Source: a virus. Taken from it: a stretch of DNA of 24,142 nucleotides. The DNA is taken from IMG/VR virus record IMGVR_UViG_3300044633_000041, positions 1 to 24,142 of that record. One strand, given 5' to 3'. Position numbers and translations under genes: made by a program. Of the stretch, positions 16,701 through 24,104 are shown one piece after another; within the stretch, counting starts at the first letter, position 1, and each line of letters starts with the position of its first letter. The notes under the pieces are model-generated. The model was not told the DNA's origin. It was given only the letters and a program-made list of their open reading frames with translations, and made no database searches.

Positions 16701-19227
16701 CTTGCAAAGTTATCTGCTCGCCTTTAAGAGTCAGGTACTTGAGTTCAGCACCTGCAGCGTGACGAGTTGCCCAATAGTTAGACATCAGTTCATTGCTGTC
16801 CTTGAATGCTGTTGTAGCCTTGCGGAACGCTGGCTGTAGGTACTCAGGAACCTTGGCTGCACTCTGTTGGAATACTGCTTCTAGTAATTTGACAGATGCA
16901 GCATAACCAGCAACTGATGCAGATGGTGCAGTAGCAATCTCTTCAATAATATTATCTAAGACAGCCTTGTCTAACTTGGCTGCAACGCCAAAGTCTTCTG
17001 CTGCTCGGAGCATCTCTTCTCTATCGTGGATATTAATGATAGAGCCAGACTTAACTTTAGTCTTGTACTCACGTGATACAAAATCTTTAACCTTTGCAGA
17101 ACCTGAAAGTGCTGCTTCAAATACTGCAGCAGTTCTCTTATGTTCATTAATGCGTGACTCAACACGTGCTCCAACTCCAACTAGATACTTTCCTAGTGGT
17201 GCTGCGAATTGAGTACGGTCAGCAATGCGTGCGCCTGTGCGCTCAACAATTCCTGGGCGCAGTGCGCCTTCCATAATGTCACCCCTTTTAATATAAGGAG
17301 CAAGGATGTCAACAACTTCTTCTTTGTTAGTTGCAGCAGCAAGTGCACGTGCAGTATCTGAATCGATACGTCCACCTGATTTACGCCAGATTACTTTCCA
17401 GTCAGTCATATCGACTAGACGGTCAACTGCAATAGTTCCATATCCGCCTGTAAGAAACTCAGCAATTGCTTGGTAATCAAGTCCACTACGTTCAAATGAG
17501 TTAGCAACTCCTGTGCGCTCACGTACTGCGCTCTCCCAAGCATTTAACTTTTCGTCAAGAGTTGATGTGGCATCATCAAGTACGCGAGATAGGTTTTTCT
17601 GTGCTGCAGTTTTCTTAGCAGCATCGCGGGAAGCAATCTCACGAGCACGAGCAGTAATCTTTGCATTACGTGTGCGCTCTGCTACCTGCTTTACTGAGTA
17701 AGCCTTGGCTTCTTTAGCCTCTGCAAGGCGACGTTTAGCAGCAGCAACTGATTGCTTAGCAGCATCAAGAATGTCATCTGTAGGAATTTCATTCTTAGCA
17801 AGTGCTTGTGCTTCAGCAAGTCGTGTCTTAAGTGTGTCAATTGTATTAGCCAACTGAGTAAGTTCTTCATCAGTTGTCATAGCAATGCGACCAGCGGCTA
17901 GGGCTTCTGCATTGTCAGCCTGTAGTTGGTCAAGAATCTTTGTCTGCTTAATGATTGCACTTTCAGTGCGAGCAATAGTAACAGGAGCCTTAGCAGTAGC
18001 AGTAAGTTCTTTAAGTGCAGCAGTAGCATCAGCAATTTCTTGTTGTGACTTTGCTTCGATAGCAGCAATTTCATCTAGTCGTCCTTGTGCAGCACGGACA
18101 GATGTGTTTGCTTTAATTGCTTCTTCTGCTTTTCCAGACCACGTAGCACGGGCATCTACTGCCTGTTGCTTATAGTCATCAAGTTTGGAGTTCTTGATTG
18201 CGTCTGCTTGCTTTACTGCAGCCTTACGAGCAACATTTTCTTTTGTTAAAACCTCTTCAAGAACTGCTGCTTCTTGTTCAAACTTTGCAGCGACACCCAT
18301 AGCACCAGCAACACGCTCTTGCTGTGCAAGTTTGCGTAGTTGTTTTACTCTTTGTGCTTTAGCAATACCTGGGTCAGTTAAGAATGAACCTGCGATATCT
18401 GCAGCAAGGTAAATTACTGCGCCCCATTTTGTTTCTGGGCTTCCAACTGGAGACACAGCAAAGACTGCATCACCAAAAAATGAACGTGGCTGATAGCCAA
18501 TTACTTTACCTTTTGAATCACGGACAGCAATTTTAGCAACATCGAGTGATGCCTGACGAACAGCGTGTCCAACGCCTGTTTCTTCAGATACAAAGAATCC
18601 TTTACCCGTATCAATGTTGATAAGTGGGTTCTGCTTTGCTTTAATCTTCTCAACGCTGTCATTAAATATTTTACCAACAACAACTTGGTTAGTAATATTT
18701 GTAGCAACTTTTGCTTTTTCTTCACCACTCATAAATGGGTTGATATTCAACCCAGTGGCAACACCGCTAATTACTCCTCGGTCCTGGACTTCATTAACAA
18801 CGTTTCTATAAGTTGCATTGACAGTCTGAAATGGTGTTGCAATTATTGTAAATGCACCCTTAACGGCACCTTTGACTCCACGCCAAAAAATACCACGTTT
18901 AGTTGCATCAAATTCTTCTTGCTTGCGCTTTTGAGCGACAACCTTTTGGTCAGCCATACGTGCTTCACGAGTATCTGCATCAATTTGAGCAATGCTTTTT
19001 GCAACGCCACTTTGTGCGTCGACGTTAAGATTAGACAATGAAGCAAGAACGCCAGGAGACATAAGGTTTCCTTGTGCATTCTTAATAATTGTTGCAGCCT
19101 GGGCTGGATTAACAGCAGAAGCCTGAGCAAAAGCAGCCTGTGCTTTATAATCTTCTTCAGTCAATACTTCGCTTACGCGGTTACTGAACTCTAGTCTGCC
19201 ATTATTAAAAGTGTACTTTCCCGCCAC
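13750..19227 (-). CDS. Giant virion/DNA-ejection protein, 1825 aa
   Basis: This is a single uninterrupted frame of 1825 residues, nearly a quarter of the window. It starts with GTG at 19227, overlapping the upstream TAG by one base (TAGTG). Residues about 110-180 have a slightly hydrophobic, Gly-rich part (FWRGVKGAVKGAFTIIATPF). About 285-570 is a long Ala/Lys/Glu coiled-coil region. About 890-930 contains FWKNLQLVRPAYIIRNIAEEQ, and about 1327-1344 LRLVAPFANAWEDTIRKW. Both recall helical domains of large phage 'polyvalent'/internal virion proteins. About 1400-1465 is hydrophobic and Gly/Pro-rich. Giant helical proteins of this sort are typically carried in podoviral heads and ejected into the cell with the DNA. 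There is no lysozyme or polymerase motif that I can see. Tape measure is the main alternative. Confidence 0.7.
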   Translation of the reverse strand: MAGKYTFNNGRLEFSNRVSEVLTEEDYKAQAAFAQASAVNPAQAATIIKNAQGNLMSPGVLASLSNLNVDAQSGVAKSIAQIDADTREARMADQKVVAQKRKQEEFDATKRGIFWRGVKGAVKGAFTIIATPFQTVNATYRNVVNEVQDRGVISGVATGLNINPFMSGEEKAKVATNITNQVVVGKIFNDSVEKIKAKQNPLINIDTGKGFFVSEETGVGHAVRQASLDVAKIAVRDSKGKVIGYQPRSFFGDAVFAVSPVGSPETKWGAVIYLAADIAGSFLTDPGIAKAQRVKQLRKLAQQERVAGAMGVAAKFEQEAAVLEEVLTKENVARKAAVKQADAIKNSKLDDYKQQAVDARATWSGKAEEAIKANTSVRAAQGRLDEIAAIEAKSQQEIADATAALKELTATAKAPVTIARTESAIIKQTKILDQLQADNAEALAAGRIAMTTDEELTQLANTIDTLKTRLAEAQALAKNEIPTDDILDAAKQSVAAAKRRLAEAKEAKAYSVKQVAERTRNAKITARAREIASRDAAKKTAAQKNLSRVLDDATSTLDEKLNAWESAVRERTGVANSFERSGLDYQAIAEFLTGGYGTIAVDRLVDMTDWKVIWRKSGGRIDSDTARALAAATNKEEVVDILAPYIKRGDIMEGALRPGIVERTGARIADRTQFAAPLGKYLVGVGARVESRINEHKRTAAVFEAALSGSAKVKDFVSREYKTKVKSGSIINIHDREEMLRAAEDFGVAAKLDKAVLDNIIEEIATAPSASVAGYAASVKLLEAVFQQSAAKVPEYLQPAFRKATTAFKDSNELMSNYWATRHAAGAELKYLTLKGEQITLQGPHLGSELLNSTIYLPPTKEILSLTSKLSKSKILGKSTEYADIAINDFWKNLQLVRPAYIIRNIAEEQIRVFGTGHISFFNNPGMAVAMWLGREDGGVLRRTLNKFDTYRHTVFNESFSTGDDIADVLDETLGQNMKNSYVDLMTANRTGAFDDRAIKVLQFKGVGKVPFGHKRFFDGLANSLRILNSDEVSRVVAGYNPSTVAKAIANGAKREDAVVDYFLTGAGRKSLDNFASAQSDEVAAFLRSPDGLRQYLYTGKSAKDGKDISILARVNEAAGGNRSLLEMIATGKTTVAGVVYRIPRAGDEATNSIQNAKAMRSGKKALLAKQEEFAKTLRDTFGKAGNWDNVEMNVPTRNQAYIEGATEKRSFVDMFFEKATEFEKNSTFGPEFRQAYWEAINTLAKALDADAVKALEGVAENSLKPLMFQGKNIGSKHPVWSAFKASDGTGSLTLKEAHEYADTYARNKVKGLFYNAQEKRLIFHQLRLVAPFANAWEDTIRKWSEIGLENPGQLYKGVKTLEWLQKPESSAIYQVTDARDIYDPKQGFFFNDPDSGQRLFWVPFAGTVMSKLANIATPGVSQGGAPMAFAANPMSFNFALGAGSILPGVGPGVTIPISLLGTFNQGFVDNLPEGVKNWLFPFGRVDFSSGLQSAILPANWNRVLGGAMGIEENYASNFKPVMSYLAGGGNYNLDDAEDQAKLVRDTDMFSRWQSIMRGVVGLVSPAALISKGLGKDENGDATTHMALYNDFQEILNNNDGDWNKGWYDFLNLYGPSQAFALISSSTGNGPSNWDSYQFVVDNPDVASKYTDVWGYVMPGGGLSQEMYKWNLVNNTKKKLTPKEILEKVNGQRYYAARDALMTKVDGGELDKDQYKIALQYLKDSMGGGPVVEFDPNKRGRVVAQLENLIKDERFADVPSITALRDYMYIRQAALDSLGKKKFTGAANEQTVRDLLAQDAVWIVKDNPDFQKMFYAFFANELEGN

Positions 19228-19685
19228 TAGGCACCTGCTTGCTGTCGGGCATCAATAGTTTCTACTATGTAGCGCAAGTCTTCATTGCGCGGGTTCTGTG
19301 CGTATAGAGCACGAATAACATCAACTGATGGGTCGCCCTCATAAGGAATCTTAACTGGCAAAGGATTAACTTCACGCCCTGCACCGTCGCCAAATGGCAT
19401 ACCGTAAGTAATTGGACGGTCAGGAGTTTCAGATGGCGCAGTAATTGGGGTAATACTTGGTAAAGAAGGAAGTGTGGCAACTGGTGTAGGTTGAGTTGAA
19501 GCAACCGCAGCATTACCTGTCACACGACTTTGATTAACTGCTTGATTCTGTCCATAAGGAAGACCTGTGTAATTAAGGTCAGCGACTCCGCTTTGACCTG
19601 CTCCACCTACGCCTGAAACATTTGCAGGGTTATTCTGCGCTGCTGTAGGGCGGTCTCCGCCTCTATTTTCTGATGCAGTTGTCAT
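19227..19685 (-). CDS. Mostly disordered phage protein, 152 aa
   Basis: The first 110 or so residues are low-complexity and proline-, alanine-, asparagine- and threonine-rich (for example GGDRPTAAQNNPANVSG and TPVATLPSLPSITPITAP), so likely disordered. The last 40 residues (PSVDVIRALYAQNPRNEDLRYIVETIDARQ) could form two helices. The ATG has AGGAGG four bases upstream, overlapping the stop of the protease gene. It lies between the presumed protease and the giant virion protein. I do not recognise it. A portal- or core-binding linker, or a protease substrate, are ideas from position only. Confidence 0.62.
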   Translation of the reverse strand: MTTASENRGGDRPTAAQNNPANVSGVGGAGQSGVADLNYTGLPYGQNQAVNQSRVTGNAAVASTQPTPVATLPSLPSITPITAPSETPDRPITYGMPFGDGAGREVNPLPVKIPYEGDPSVDVIRALYAQNPRNEDLRYIVETIDARQQAGA

Positions 19686-19693
19686 TGCGCCTC

Positions 19694-20239
19694 CTACTTA
19701 GTTTCTTGTTCAAGAATATGAAATGGAGCAGATGTTCCATTGTTGTTGATTGCTGCAATTCTCATTGCATCTAATATTGATACTCCAGCGTGGAGCGCAC
19801 CTAGTGCGTAATCTCCGCCAGAGCCAACTGCATAAAATCCTGTATCGTTCATAGCAACTGCAAAATCGCTATCAATTTCAAATATAGTTCCATTGATTGC
19901 AATAAGTAGTTGTAGTTCAAACTTATTGTCATCATCACTTGAGCCTTTATTAAACTCAATACCAGCATCAACTAATGTTGTCTTAAGTGATGGTGCTACT
20001 TTGTTAATTACAAACTCATAAAGATTTTGTTTTGCTTTTGCTGTAACCGTTGGTGGGTTCCACCCGTGAAGAGCAACTTGCAAAGCGCGATAGTCACCTG
20101 CACCACCAATAATGTAGTTGCCACGTTCTACTGCTTTAACCATCTCAGGGTGTGTGTAAACTTTCCCACCCTCTGCTACACGTGAATCACTTGCTATGAC
20201 GCAACCATCTGCGTTCTGTACGCCTACGATTGTTGTCAT
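19694..20239 (-). CDS. HslV/proteasome-beta-like Ntn hydrolase (candidate prohead protease)
   Basis: The 181 residues match the length of bacterial HslV. It starts MTTIVGVQNADGCVIASDSR, the N-terminus of HslV and proteasome beta subunits without propeptide: removal of Met would expose the catalytic Thr (Thr2). The 'iAsDsR' Asp18 and Lys35 in HPEMVKAVER stand where Asp17 and Lys33 of proteasome beta stand. YIIGGAGDYRALQVAL fits the glycine-loop region, and FYAVGSGGDYALGALHAG matches the 'aiGSGg.yA.aAa' motif. I infer an active N-terminal threonine protease. No ATPase (HslU, Mpa/ARC) is in the window. It follows the portal by 14 bases, exactly where phages put the capsid-maturation protease, and no S14/U35/S78-type protease is seen elsewhere here. 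That role is inference. Start supported by GGCAGGGACA. Confidence 0.78.
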   Translation of the reverse strand: MTTIVGVQNADGCVIASDSRVAEGGKVYTHPEMVKAVERGNYIIGGAGDYRALQVALHGWNPPTVTAKAKQNLYEFVINKVAPSLKTTLVDAGIEFNKGSSDDDNKFELQLLIAINGTIFEIDSDFAVAMNDTGFYAVGSGGDYALGALHAGVSILDAMRIAAINNNGTSAPFHILEQETK

Positions 20240-20253
20240 TGTCCCTGCCTTGA

Positions 20254-22056
20254 TTATCTACGCGTAGTTGTGGTTGCTACTCTTGCCGAACCTTTACCAC
20301 TTGATGTAAGTGATGAGATTAATGTTTGAATATCTGGACGTTGCTGAGGTTGAATGTCTTCTCCTGTTGGCTGCTGTGCTGCCATTTCTGGGGAAGGAGC
20401 GCCTCCTGCTGGAGAAGCGGTGGGAGCAGGGGACGGTTGCTCAACCATAGGTGCTGCCCCAGCAGGAGGAACCTGTTGCTGCGGAGCGAATGTGGCTTCA
20501 ATAGCGTCTTCGAGAGCAGTGCCCTTTTGACGAGCCTTGATAACCGCAGCAATTTTATTCACGAGTTCTGATGGGTCCCCACCTGATGCAGCCATCTGTG
20601 GAATCGCTTGAGTCATAGCAGTAAGTGAACCGAGAAGTGCTTGACGCATATCTTCGATTTCAATCTTTTCTAATTCTTGTGTGACGTTAACTGTAAATGG
20701 AAGTTCTCTCATAGCCATATCTCGGCTGATGAGTTTTCCTCCAAGTGCTTGAAGCATAAAGATAAGACCTTGCGCTGGATTAAGACCAGCAAGCATACCG
20801 TAACGAACGTCAGCAGAAAAGTCCTGCTTGATATCCTTACTTGGCTTGTATGTAATTTCATAAGGTGAACCTGAATCTACTCCACGAATTGTTTTTTCCT
20901 GAGGGAATAGAACTTCATCTGTTTCAAAACAAATTTGAATAACATCACGAAGTGCTGCAGCAAAGATTGCTTGTGCAGACTTAACTTGTGTATCGAAGGC
21001 ACCCATAAGCGCCTGTACACCTTGTCCCGTAACCACTGATGCACTAATGTTTCCTGTTCGTCCTTCAGGATAACGAGCACCAACACGAAGTTCAGCGTTA
21101 AGAAGTTGAGATTCTGTAAATGCGCCTTGTGGAATGTTTAGTTCTACACGGCGTACACCTGCTGGATTGTTTGTACGGATAACCGCATCTCCACCAAGTT
21201 GCAACTCTTGTACATCCGAAGGAAGTACGATAGGTGCCTGTACAGATTTCTCTGCTGCTTCCATTGCAAGCAATGCGAAGCGGTTGCGAAGCAATTGAAT
21301 ACCAAGGATGTCGTCAAATTGTCCACGTAGTTCACCATCAATAGATGGTTTACGTGCAACAACAATCATCATCTTTCCAAGAGGATTAGCAGCGTGAGAC
21401 AGAATTAAATCTGCCTTGCTTGGAATGTAGATGACTGACTGGTCTTTGTCGTAATAGCGAATCATCTCAACCTGAGCAGTCAAATCCTGGTCGTAGCCTC
21501 GTCGTCCGAGTAACTGGGATTCGTAATCAGGGAACTGAGATACGAGTTCGCCTAGCGTCATTGCATATCGCTTTGCAAATGCCACACAACGTCCATAGCG
21601 GTCAAACTCTGGGTAAGCACCCACTGGGTTTTCTATGCGGATTCGTGGCAGTTTTGCGTCTTCATCCAATTCAATTACGAACGGGAGGAAACCATATGTG
21701 ATGTACCAGTCAGCACCTTGGTACATCTGTACAGCAAGGTCTGAGTGCTGGAAGTAGTTCGATGCGATACGTGTGCGCTTGTCAGCGAAAGAACGTGCAC
21801 GGTCATTGACCGCGTTTGCTGCAGAGCAGTTAACTGCAGGAAGTGGAGCCATAACCTCAGAGAGGTCACGGGCTACGATGTCGATAAAGTTAGCAACTAC
21901 GTTGGCAGATACGCCCTCTGGAAAAAAGTCAGGATAGACATCAGCAATTTTTCCACGTCGAACTGCGAGTACGTCAAGGTTACGCTGGTCGCGTTCTCCG
22001 TTGAGGTGGCGTAGAGATTCAACTCTCGCAAACACCTGCTTCATTGATAATGCCAT
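20254..22056 (-). CDS. Portal protein, 600 aa
   Basis: This protein forms the dodecameric DNA channel at one capsid vertex. Between the terminase and head genes it starts MALSMKQVFARVESLRHLNG and contains a portal-type core: YPDFFPEGVSANVVANFIDIVARDLSEV (about 41-68), ENPVGAYPEFDRYGR, LLRNRFALLAMEAAEKS and RTGNISASVVTGQGVQALMG (about 350-369). The last 100 residues are Pro/Ala/Gln-rich and likely disordered before a TTTTRR end. The assignment rests on size, order and these patterns. I start at 22056 rather than at 22104 because AGGA lies five bases upstream. The longer form would overlap the terminase gene by 41 bases and lacks a site. Confidence 0.78.
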   Translation of the reverse strand: MALSMKQVFARVESLRHLNGERDQRNLDVLAVRRGKIADVYPDFFPEGVSANVVANFIDIVARDLSEVMAPLPAVNCSAANAVNDRARSFADKRTRIASNYFQHSDLAVQMYQGADWYITYGFLPFVIELDEDAKLPRIRIENPVGAYPEFDRYGRCVAFAKRYAMTLGELVSQFPDYESQLLGRRGYDQDLTAQVEMIRYYDKDQSVIYIPSKADLILSHAANPLGKMMIVVARKPSIDGELRGQFDDILGIQLLRNRFALLAMEAAEKSVQAPIVLPSDVQELQLGGDAVIRTNNPAGVRRVELNIPQGAFTESQLLNAELRVGARYPEGRTGNISASVVTGQGVQALMGAFDTQVKSAQAIFAAALRDVIQICFETDEVLFPQEKTIRGVDSGSPYEITYKPSKDIKQDFSADVRYGMLAGLNPAQGLIFMLQALGGKLISRDMAMRELPFTVNVTQELEKIEIEDMRQALLGSLTAMTQAIPQMAASGGDPSELVNKIAAVIKARQKGTALEDAIEATFAPQQQVPPAGAAPMVEQPSPAPTASPAGGAPSPEMAAQQPTGEDIQPQQRPDIQTLISSLTSSGKGSARVATTTTRR

Positions 22057-22063
22057 TGTTATC

Positions 22064-23941
22064 CTATCCGTATTGTTGCGACCACTGGTCAGCGATTGCT
22101 TCATCTAAATTGATAGAGCCTCTTTGTGCCCTCTGTGCTCGTGTTGCCCAGCGATTATTAGTGTAAGAACCAATCCGTGTGGACTGTTGCATCAGTTCGC
22201 GGATGCGAATGACTGCAAACCACAGTGCCATTACGCAGTCTGTAGGGTTTCGTGTGTCAGGTTTCCAGGTAATCAACTCTTGAACTAATGTCTTAAGACC
22301 TTCAGAGCCTTCATTACTTGGTAGTTCAATCAGGTTGTTATCCTGGAATCGTCCATCTCGTGTATTGCCGAACAGCATTGCCATTGACGCTACACCGAAA
22401 GAGGTGTCCCACTTGTTTTTGCCTGTAAAGTGTGAGTTGAGTTGACATCCGTGAGAAGCAAGATAGTTTCTCAAGTTGTCATCTAGTGCATAAGCCTTCT
22501 GGTGTGCGTTGATTTCAATACGCAGTTCCTGTGGCTTGTACTTAACGACCCATTCTTCAATCAGGTCTTGAATCTTTTGTGGTGATGGTTCGGTCATATT
22601 GACACAATCCAGCACGTAAATCTTTCCATCAGCCTTGTTGTAGGTACAAACTACTGCACCTGTAGCACCTGCCATAGCAGGGTCAAGTCCGATGATGGTG
22701 TAGGCACCTTCAAGATAAGTAGGGTGTCCTGGAACTCCAGCCTTTAGCGGACCTCGTTTACGCATTCCGTTGACGGAACCTGCGATACAGGAGGGAGAAA
22801 AGATTGAGTCTTCTGTGACATCTTCTTGCTGGTAGACCATAGCCCATACTGCTGGGGATACCTGAGAGCGTCTCTTAAAGAGAGAAGGTCCATCCCACTT
22901 GGGAAAATTTCCATTAGGTAATGCGTCGTCCTTATCGTTTTCCTGGCGGTCAGTTTCTGCCCACAATGTCTTCCAGGCTTCAGGCTTTTCATCAAATTCT
23001 AAAACGGCTGGCATAGCGCAGTAGGTAAAGGGAGAAACTCCACCTGACCACTGCCCAGCATCTCGTAGCATCTTGTACAAGTCAACTGGTGCCACTCTGG
23101 TTCCAACGATAATTAACTTACCGTGTCGACCAAGACGGGTGATAACTTCCTTCTGAAGCCATTCCATCTGCTTTTCCCACTCGTGGGCATTAGTACCCAT
23201 CACAGCATCGTCGACGATAATTAAGTCAGCACGAGCACCGTAAATCTGAGAACCGATACCTAGGGCTTGGACCGTAGGGTCCTTCTCGCCAGAGTCGCGT
23301 CCTGTTCCCAGGTAAATCATATCTGCCGCCCACTGGGTAGCATCTTTCTGGTAACCCCCATTAGGACCAAAAGCGGTCTGGAGTTTCATATAGGCGGGGT
23401 GGCTTAATCTTGTTTTAATCGCACCAAGGAACTTACGAGCCATACCCTGAGTCTTTGAGACAATGATGACTCGAATGTTAGGGTTAGTGACGATTCGATA
23501 GGTCACATAGTTGGTCGTGATAGTTGTCGACTTGGCGTGCTCAGGCGGTACGTTGATAAGTACACGGTCAGGGTCGCTAGGTTCATAAGTCATACCTGCG
23601 GGTTGCCATCGGGGTTCTACCCCATCGATAAGGTCTAGCCAGTTCAACTGGTGAGGAAACATCTTAGAGTCGAGAAACTGTTCACAGAAGTCGGGGAAGG
23701 ATATATCCTTGAGTTCTTTCAGGTCAGCCTTGACCCCTTTGCCAGCAAGTCGAGCCTTATCTGCCCGTTCTTTGAAGTCAGCATCCTGCATTGACCATTG
23801 TCTAAAGGTTACATCGTTACGACCTACGGCTGCCATAGCAGCGGTAATGGTCGCACCTTGTTCCAGAAGTTGGAGCATTCGTTCCTGGGCTTCCTTCTTG
23901 GATATGTTCTGTATCCCTGGCTTGCGCCCTCTGTTTGCCAT
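22064..23941 (-). CDS. terL: Terminase large subunit with N-terminal HTH segment
   Basis: This is the ATPase/nuclease motor that packages DNA. Walker A-like VPPEHAKST is at 131-139, Walker B LIIVDD at 240-245, and the coupling motif IIVGTR at 277-282. The RNase H-like nuclease has acidic residues at D420 (IIGLDPAM), E476 (LRIEIN) and D568 (NPTDCVMAL). Before these, about residues 15-65 form a helix-turn-helix-like segment (LLEQGATITAAMAAVGRNDV, FRQWSMQDADF) that looks like the DNA-binding part of a small terminase subunit. No separate small subunit is seen in the window. 625 aa is long for a TerL and the extra length is that N-terminus. AGGGA stands eight bases before the ATG. It is the first gene after the promoter region. 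Confidence 0.9.
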   Translation of the reverse strand: MANRGRKPGIQNISKKEAQERMLQLLEQGATITAAMAAVGRNDVTFRQWSMQDADFKERADKARLAGKGVKADLKELKDISFPDFCEQFLDSKMFPHQLNWLDLIDGVEPRWQPAGMTYEPSDPDRVLINVPPEHAKSTTITTNYVTYRIVTNPNIRVIIVSKTQGMARKFLGAIKTRLSHPAYMKLQTAFGPNGGYQKDATQWAADMIYLGTGRDSGEKDPTVQALGIGSQIYGARADLIIVDDAVMGTNAHEWEKQMEWLQKEVITRLGRHGKLIIVGTRVAPVDLYKMLRDAGQWSGGVSPFTYCAMPAVLEFDEKPEAWKTLWAETDRQENDKDDALPNGNFPKWDGPSLFKRRSQVSPAVWAMVYQQEDVTEDSIFSPSCIAGSVNGMRKRGPLKAGVPGHPTYLEGAYTIIGLDPAMAGATGAVVCTYNKADGKIYVLDCVNMTEPSPQKIQDLIEEWVVKYKPQELRIEINAHQKAYALDDNLRNYLASHGCQLNSHFTGKNKWDTSFGVASMAMLFGNTRDGRFQDNNLIELPSNEGSEGLKTLVQELITWKPDTRNPTDCVMALWFAVIRIRELMQQSTRIGSYTNNRWATRAQRAQRGSINLDEAIADQWSQQYG

Positions 23942-24014
23942 TGTCAGTGTCCCTAATATCGGTCTAATAACGCTATTCGCCGAACGGCATAACTCTGGCG
24001 TTTACTCAACATTA

Positions 24015-24104
24015 GTTCAGTTAGTTATTTATATATTATAACTAACGAACGAGCGTAGTCCCAAACGAAGCGAGTTCGTTTAGAACTATAAAGATAAATC
24101 TTTA
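24015..24104. repeat. Cluster of three inverted repeats over the candidate promoter
   Basis: First, GTTAGTTAT/ATAACTAAC (24020-24028 with 24038-24046), extended by GTTC/GAAC (24015-24018 with 24047-24050) with one bulged base. Second, AAACGAA/TTCGTTT (24063-24069 with 24075-24081), five-base loop. Third, TAAAGAT/ATCTTTA (24089-24095 with 24098-24104), two-base loop. The first covers the -10 and start region and the second touches the -35, so they are possible operators. The remainder of 23942-24142 is AT-rich, with no gene that I can support. Confidence 0.6.
24035..24064 (-). promoter_or_regulatory. Candidate sigma70-type promoter for the late cluster
   Basis: On the minus strand TTGGGA (24064-24059) and a perfect TATAAT (24040-24035) are 18 bases apart. 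Transcription would start near 24028 and run into the terminase gene with a leader of about 86 nt. This is the only place upstream of the cluster with both hexamers at proper spacing. The region is very AT-rich, which raises the chance of a false TATAAT. Confidence 0.5.

Noticed and set aside
18565-19041. Plus-strand frame of 158 codons with many Cys, Asn and Phe
   Set aside because: It lies entirely antisense to the N-terminal part of the 1825-aa gene and shows a composition typical of a shadow frame.
22057-22104. Upstream ATG that would extend the portal by 16 residues
   Set aside because: It would overlap the terminase gene by 41 bases and has no ribosome-binding site, whereas 22056 has AGGA at correct spacing.
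23979-23988. Short palindrome GCCGAACGGC in the terminase leader
   Set aside because: A stem of four pairs with a two-base loop is too short to stand out from chance.
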